64,000 bases of DNA, from assembly GCF_041817755.1 (NCBI RefSeq), contig NZ_JBGYBX010000055.1:62001-126000 (forward strand). Direction: 5' to 3'. A model generated the notes under the pieces. It searched no databases. It was not told where the DNA came from and saw only the letters and a program-made list of their open reading frames with translations. Numbering within the stretch: the stretch's first letter is position 1; each line of letters begins with the position of its first letter. Positions 60,958 to 64,000 of this stretch are shown piece by piece. The position numbers and the translations under genes are program-made. The DNA is from Glaesserella sp041817755. GTDB lineage: Bacteria; Pseudomonadota; Gammaproteobacteria; Enterobacterales; Pasteurellaceae.

Positions 60958-61736
60958 CTCATTGCCTCCACTTTCACGTTGATAGTTCGACCAACCGCCC
61001 ACGCCCCCGATTTATCGTGAGCATTCGTTGCGCCGGATGGTTTCCGAAAGTCTGTTTTCAGGGCAAAAATCCCCGTCCAACAGTTTGCAGTCGACTGCTC
61101 CAAAATTTCTATCGCCAGTTTCGGATCGCCGCCACTGTGTTTTTCCAAATCCCGTAAGCACAGTTCCAGCGTTTTTCGGGTTTTAATCGCAGACCGCTTC
61201 GCTTTTCGCATTTGGCAGTAAGCCACCCAACTCTCCCGATTAACATAATCGGGTAAATCGACCGTTTCAGGATTTTCCACTTCGACGCTTAACTGAGATT
61301 TTTTCGTCTCAGCAGGCAACGGTTCCCCTTTGGGGGGTAGGGGGGTATGGTTAATTGATTGGTTAATATTGACTGGTTCAGGGTCAAGATTTTTGACTAC
61401 CCCTAGTCCAGAATTTTGACTAGGTTGGTCAAGATTTTTGACTACCCCTAGTCCAGAATTTTGACTACCTTTTTCAAGGTGCAAAAGGTACAAATTAGAG
61501 GTATTACCTTCAGCTGTTTTGCGCTCTTTTTTAGTTACCAAGCCCATCTCAATCAGCGCATTGATATGCGTAATCGCAGATTGACGACTAATTTCGCAAT
61601 GTTCGGCAATATGCTGATAACTTGGGAAGCACTCCCCTTTATCGTTCGCATTATCTGCGAGCTTTAACAAAACTAACTTGCGCGCCGGATTACCAATTTT
61701 TAATTTCATTGCCTGCGCTGTTAAAAGCATACTCAT
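60954..61736 (-). CDS. Replication initiation protein O-like
   Basis: 260 residues from ATG 61736. The N-terminal winged helix (LKIGNPARKLVLLKLADNAND, then CEISRQSAITHINALIEMGLV, ~8-85) would bind origin iterons. A linker with a tandem 15-residue repeat (QNSGLGVVKNLD twice) is encoded by the iteron-like DNA repeats. The C-terminal ~100 residues would bind P. It overlaps P and the antirepressor by 4 nt each. Confidence 0.82.
   Translation of the reverse strand: MSMLLTAQAMKLKIGNPARKLVLLKLADNANDKGECFPSYQHIAEHCEISRQSAITHINALIEMGLVTKKERKTAEGNTSNLYLLHLEKGSQNSGLGVVKNLDQPSQNSGLGVVKNLDPEPVNINQSINHTPLPPKGEPLPAETKKSQLSVEVENPETVDLPDYVNRESWVAYCQMRKAKRSAIKTRKTLELCLRDLEKHSGGDPKLAIEILEQSTANCWTGIFALKTDFRKPSGATNAHDKSGAWAVGRTINVKVEAMR
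61382..61470. repeat. Iteron-like tandem repeat inside gene O, candidate phage origin
   Basis: A 45-bp unit starting GGTCAAGATTTTTGACTA at 61382 repeats almost exactly from 61427. Each unit holds two TTTTGACTA elements and the palindrome GACTA-CCCC-TAGTC. Lambda-type origins have iterons at the same place in O. Confidence 0.7.
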
Positions 61737-62425
61737 AGCCCTAACTCCGATGCGTAACGTTGCGCTATCCACTCAATCCCCTTACCTGTTACTCGGGTTT
61801 GCGTGAAATTATGACCGTGCTCTGCCGTACCAGTCCTTACGGTAAATAATTGTTTGGATTGTTTATCCGAATACGGCAACAAATTGCCGGATTGACGATA
61901 CAGCACACGATCACGCTCTAAACATTCAATCATTCGTTTCTCGGGGAAATTCAAAATCTTGGCGGTTTCGCGCAAGGATTTACTGGTACCGACATCAACA
62001 TAATGATCCACAAAAGCCACTTTAGGCGCTTGTTCCGCTAACTGCTTACCTTGGCTCTCTATAATTTCCGCCTGTTCCGCCGCCAAACGTAGCGCTTCTG
62101 CAAAAGTTTGTGGTAAACGTACCGCTTGTTGGCTTTCCAGCTCTTGCCAGCGATCGACTAAACGAGCAGTAAATTCAGGAGAGAATTGAGCCACAATGAC
62201 ATAAGTATCACGTTTATTAATATGATACTCATAATAGACTTGCCCATTTTGCTCATGGGTGTACGGACTTTCCGTATACCCCCCAATCACCCCTTTATTC
62301 ATCAGGTTTCTAATAGATAAGCACACATCACGGTGTCTGCTTTCTGTGATTTGGGCAATCTCCCGACTACTCATCGTCAGGGTTGCATTTTCTTTCTGAT
62401 TAGTAGATAATAATAAAGATTTCAT
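61733..62425 (-). CDS. Rha-type antirepressor with KilA-C/ANT domain
   Basis: 230 residues from ATG 62425 (GGGAG upstream). The N-terminal Rha domain (~16-95: LTMSSREIAQITESRHRDVCLSIRNLM, YEYHINKRDTYVIVAQ, FTARLVDRWQELE) and a C-terminal KilAC/ANT DNA-binding domain (~135-228: GTSKSLRETAKILNFPEKRMIECLERDRVLYR, GKGIEWIAQRY) are joined by a glutamate-rich coiled coil. Such proteins modulate the lysis-lysogeny choice. First large gene of the early operon before O. Confidence 0.88.
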   Translation of the reverse strand: MKSLLLSTNQKENATLTMSSREIAQITESRHRDVCLSIRNLMNKGVIGGYTESPYTHEQNGQVYYEYHINKRDTYVIVAQFSPEFTARLVDRWQELESQQAVRLPQTFAEALRLAAEQAEIIESQGKQLAEQAPKVAFVDHYVDVGTSKSLRETAKILNFPEKRMIECLERDRVLYRQSGNLLPYSDKQSKQLFTVRTGTAEHGHNFTQTRVTGKGIEWIAQRYASELGL

Positions 62426-62447
62426 TATATTTATCTCCCTTTGATAT

Positions 62448-62467
62448 ACCCACGTTCCCGCGTGGGT
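62448..62467 (+). terminator. Hairpin in the leader of the Rha gene
   Basis: ACCCACG-N6-CGTGGGT followed by TTTTATTTTC on the plus strand. A T-run exists only in the plus direction, so it could stop antisense transcription or fold in the minus-strand mRNA just before the Rha ribosome site. Confidence 0.45.
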
Positions 62468-62475
62468 TTTTATTT

Positions 62476-62595
62476 TCAATAAATTAACCCACTCAAATAC
62501 AACACTACGGCACAAATACAGAGCAAGACGAGCTCCTTATCTTTCCGCCAAACCTGTGTAATAATGTGTAACCTTTTCTTTAACTTATTCATCAT
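62476..62595 (-). CDS. Small single-span phage protein, head-to-head with a plus-strand gene
   Basis: 39 residues starting MMNKLKKRLHIITQVWRKDK at 62595, basic N-terminal half then a hydrophobic span (ELVLLCICAVVLYLSGLIY) to the end. It is directly divergent from the membrane protein gene at 62600, or overlaps it if that gene starts at 62564. Same topology and placement as the protein at 58167, though the sequences are not clearly similar. Function unknown. Confidence 0.5.
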   Translation of the reverse strand: MMNKLKKRLHIITQVWRKDKELVLLCICAVVLYLSGLIY

Positions 62596-62599
62596 TTTT

Positions 62600-62977
62600 A
62601 TGTCCTTTTTAAAACTAAGAGAATTGTTCTTTGGTCTATGCTTTTTCACCTTCCTTGCATTGCCAAGACTTTTCTATTTAAGTCACATCTCTTACTGGCT
62701 AGCCTGTGTACTCGTGAATGGCATTCCATTACTGCTTATCCTTATTCACCGCCATACTAAAAAAGATTTTGACAACCCAGCTTATATTCCAGCCATTATG
62801 TGTATCGCTGTATTCACAACCTTTGGCTCTTTCAGCAAAGATGAACTCACTGAATTTGGTTTCCACTTTTTGCTCACTGAGCCCATTTGGGCTTACTTCT
62901 CACTTAAACTATCATTCTTCTTTTGGAGCCTTGTTTTACTCCCTGTTGTATTAGATAAATTGTTCAAAAAAGAGTAA
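62600..62977 (+). CDS. Multi-span membrane protein, paralogue 2 of a divergent phage pair
   Basis: 125 residues from ATG 62600 (an ATG at 62564 would give 137). About four spans (~5-24, ~30-47, ~60-78 and ~100-116). It shares the FS-[QK]-DEL-x2-FGF-x-F segment and the end LLPVVLDKLFKKE with the protein at 58297, so the two are paralogues. No clear ribosome site. It is transcribed against the early operon, between cro and the Rha gene, a place often used by immunity or exclusion genes. Function unknown. Confidence 0.62.
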   Translation: MSFLKLRELFFGLCFFTFLALPRLFYLSHISYWLACVLVNGIPLLLILIHRHTKKDFDNPAYIPAIMCIAVFTTFGSFSKDELTEFGFHFLLTEPIWAYFSLKLSFFFWSLVLLPVVLDKLFKKE

Positions 62978-62996
62978 TTTGTGCAGCGGGGGTTTT

Positions 62997-63218
62997 TTAT
63001 TTACCTGAATTTCGTAATACAGCCCAATTCACATCAGGGCGTAGCTCTTCACAGGTTACTTTCCCATTTGTAAATCTTTCAATCTCTGGACAGTGCTCTG
63101 CTGGTACTTGTCGTTTTCCGCTTGCCCAAAATGACACAATAGGCGGTGCCACTTTTATAAATTTTGCTAAGCGAGCCGCCTCTCCACGTTCTGTTGATAA
63201 ATATTCTTGTAGTTCCAT
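62997..63218 (-). CDS. Cro-like repressor (YdaS type helix-turn-helix)
   Basis: 73-residue DNA-binding protein: LQEYLSTERGEAARLAKFIKVAPPIVSFWASGKRQVPAEHCPEIERFTNGKVTCEELRPD, the YdaS/Cro pattern with the recognition helix around PPIVSFWASG. It is divergent from cI across three operators and is the first gene of the early lytic operon. Confidence 0.87.
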   Translation of the reverse strand: MELQEYLSTERGEAARLAKFIKVAPPIVSFWASGKRQVPAEHCPEIERFTNGKVTCEELRPDVNWAVLRNSGK

Positions 63219-63239
63219 TCTGATACCTTATTAATAAGC

Positions 63240-63315
63240 AATATCTAAATGATATCTTGTAACCGATATCAAATCAATATCTTTTTGTTTATTAACTTGA
63301 TATCAAAACGATATT
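63240..63315. promoter_or_regulatory. Three-operator switch region between cro and cI
   Basis: Six GATATC-like half sites form three pairs with 11-nt periodicity: 63240/63251, 63265/63276 and 63299/63310 (pattern RATATC-N5-RATATY). The cro promoter on the minus strand is TTGATT (63277-63272), 17 nt, TATCAT (63254-63249), buried in the first two operators. The cI promoter on the plus strand is TTGATA (63297-63302), 17 nt, TAATAA (63320-63325), overlapping the third. Confidence 0.75.
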
Positions 63316-63347
63316 AAAATAATAAAAACTTAACTAAGGAGGCAGCT

Positions 63348-64000
63348 ATGAGCACCATAAAAGAAAATCGATACAAAAATTTATTGCTTTTGATTGAAGA
63401 AGCAGGGAGTGTTGTGCGTCTTGAAGATAGATCTGGAGTGACAGCGAATTACTTAAGACAAATCAAAAATAAGAATGCTATTCAGAACGGCAAACCTAAA
63501 GGTATTGGCGATAAGATTGCTGCAAAACTGGAAGATGGCATGAATAAACCGAGGGGTTGGTTAGATCAAGATCATAGCGGAGAGTCAATTGTCTTAAGGT
63601 CAATCATCGCACCAGATGAGATGCCAGAACCCGATTTAGTGATTATTGATGTATTAAATATTGAAGCCAGTGCTGGATTTGGCTCAAATAATGATTTAGT
63701 TGAAGTGGTTAATCAGCTCCGCTATGTGCCTGAACAGTATTATTCGCTCTTCCGTAATATGCCACCTGAGCATATTCGCATTATTAACTTAAACGGTGAT
63801 TCAATGCGACCTACCTTTGAAACCGGCGATCTGCTTTTTGTGGATACTAGCATCAATATGTTTGAGGGAGATGGCGTTTATGTATTTACCTATAAAGATC
63901 ATTTATATGTTAAAAGGTTACAAAATATCGGCGATAAATTACTTGTTATTTCGGATAATAAACTTTATGAAAAATGGGAAATTACGGAAGAAAGTCAAGA
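63348..64000 (+). CDS. CI-type phage repressor, S24 autopeptidase (3' end outside window)
   Basis: 217 residues visible, cut by the window edge with the frame still open. Start ATG 63348 follows AAGGAGG. It has an N-terminal helix-turn-helix (~15-65: VVRLEDRSGVTANYLRQIKNK). The C-terminal LexA/CI peptidase part has the Ala109-Gly110 cleavage site in EASAGFG, Ser152 in NGDSMRPTF and Lys189 in YVKRLQ. RecA-stimulated self-cleavage would induce the prophage. Only the last few residues are missing. Confidence 0.93.
   Translation, partial: MSTIKENRYKNLLLLIEEAGSVVRLEDRSGVTANYLRQIKNKNAIQNGKPKGIGDKIAAKLEDGMNKPRGWLDQDHSGESIVLRSIIAPDEMPEPDLVIIDVLNIEASAGFGSNNDLVEVVNQLRYVPEQYYSLFRNMPPEHIRIINLNGDSMRPTFETGDLLFVDTSINMFEGDGVYVFTYKDHLYVKRLQNIGDKLLVISDNKLYEKWEITEESQ

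Larger units (their letters stand above)
29112..64000. mobile_element. Lambda/HK97-like siphovirus prophage (right end outside window)
   Basis: An unbroken phage gene order is present: cI/cro switch, antirepressor, replication O and P, Dam, RusA, Q-like protein, holin-lysozyme-Rz/Rz1, HNH-terS-terL, portal-protease-capsid, connectors, tail tube, G/GT, tape measure, M-L-K-I-J and a fibre. Almost everything is on the minus strand; plus-strand genes are cI and cargo genes. All structural genes look intact, so the element may be functional. Integrase and the second attachment site are not in the window. Confidence 0.93.

Overview
The window looks like the chromosome of a Pasteurellaceae bacterium of the Actinobacillus pleuropneumoniae / Mannheimia branch. 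The housekeeping proteins are of gammaproteobacterial type. The Apl-type DNA uptake signal ACAAGCGGT is scattered through host and phage DNA on both strands, whereas the Haemophilus-type AAGTGCGGT is only sporadic. The species cannot be fixed from the window alone.

Bases 1 to about 29,100 are host chromosome. They open with dmsABC (anaerobic DMSO reductase; dmsA is cut by the window edge) and a convergent AraC-type regulator. metX follows, with a four-box MetJ operator. Next, on the minus strand, is the conserved cluster lepA-lepB-rnc-era-recO, with a REP doublet inserted between lepB and rnc. metH follows, divergent from lepA. A small accessory block comes after metH: an AT-rich HNH-type protein, a REP-associated tyrosine transposase flanked by inverted REPs, and three evenly spaced palindromes. 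Then come a DUF72 gene, a lipoprotein gene and a cobalamin uptake cluster (btuB, btuF, btuC, btuD) interrupted by a DinD-like gene that carries a LexA box. The B12-dependent MetH, the B12 uptake genes and a NicO-type nickel/cobalt transporter form a loose cobalt/cobalamin/methionine theme. The host part ends with an alanine:cation symporter, nicO plus a DUF1007 gene, the RNase P RNA and gpmA.

At about 29,112 lies the 3' half of a tRNA-Ile(CAT)-like gene, the probable attachment scar of a prophage that fills the rest of the window and runs past its right edge. The prophage is a cos-type, lambda/HK97-like siphovirus. From right to left it holds cI (truncated), three operators, cro, small early genes, a Rha/KilAC antirepressor, replication genes O (with iteron-like repeats) and P, a Dam methylase, a DUF968 gene, RusA, a Q-like antiterminator, a lysis cassette, HNH, terS and terL. 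Portal, protease, capsid, connectors, tail tube, tail chaperones with a programmed -1 frameshift, tape measure, M, L, K, I, J and a collagen-like fibre follow. The integrase must lie beyond 64,000.

The unusual part of the prophage is its cargo. Small membrane proteins sit in several head and tail gaps, most of them next to an intrinsic terminator. A ProQ/FinO-type RNA-binding protein lies beside a C4-like antisense RNA and antirepressor. A higBA toxin-antitoxin pair splits tail genes L and K. Two related multi-membrane-span proteins are encoded against the early operon, each head-to-head with a small single-span protein. About sixteen terminator-like hairpins punctuate the late region, which implies either strong antitermination or separately expressed cargo cassettes. 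These are the best candidates for undescribed phage-host functions such as superinfection exclusion.
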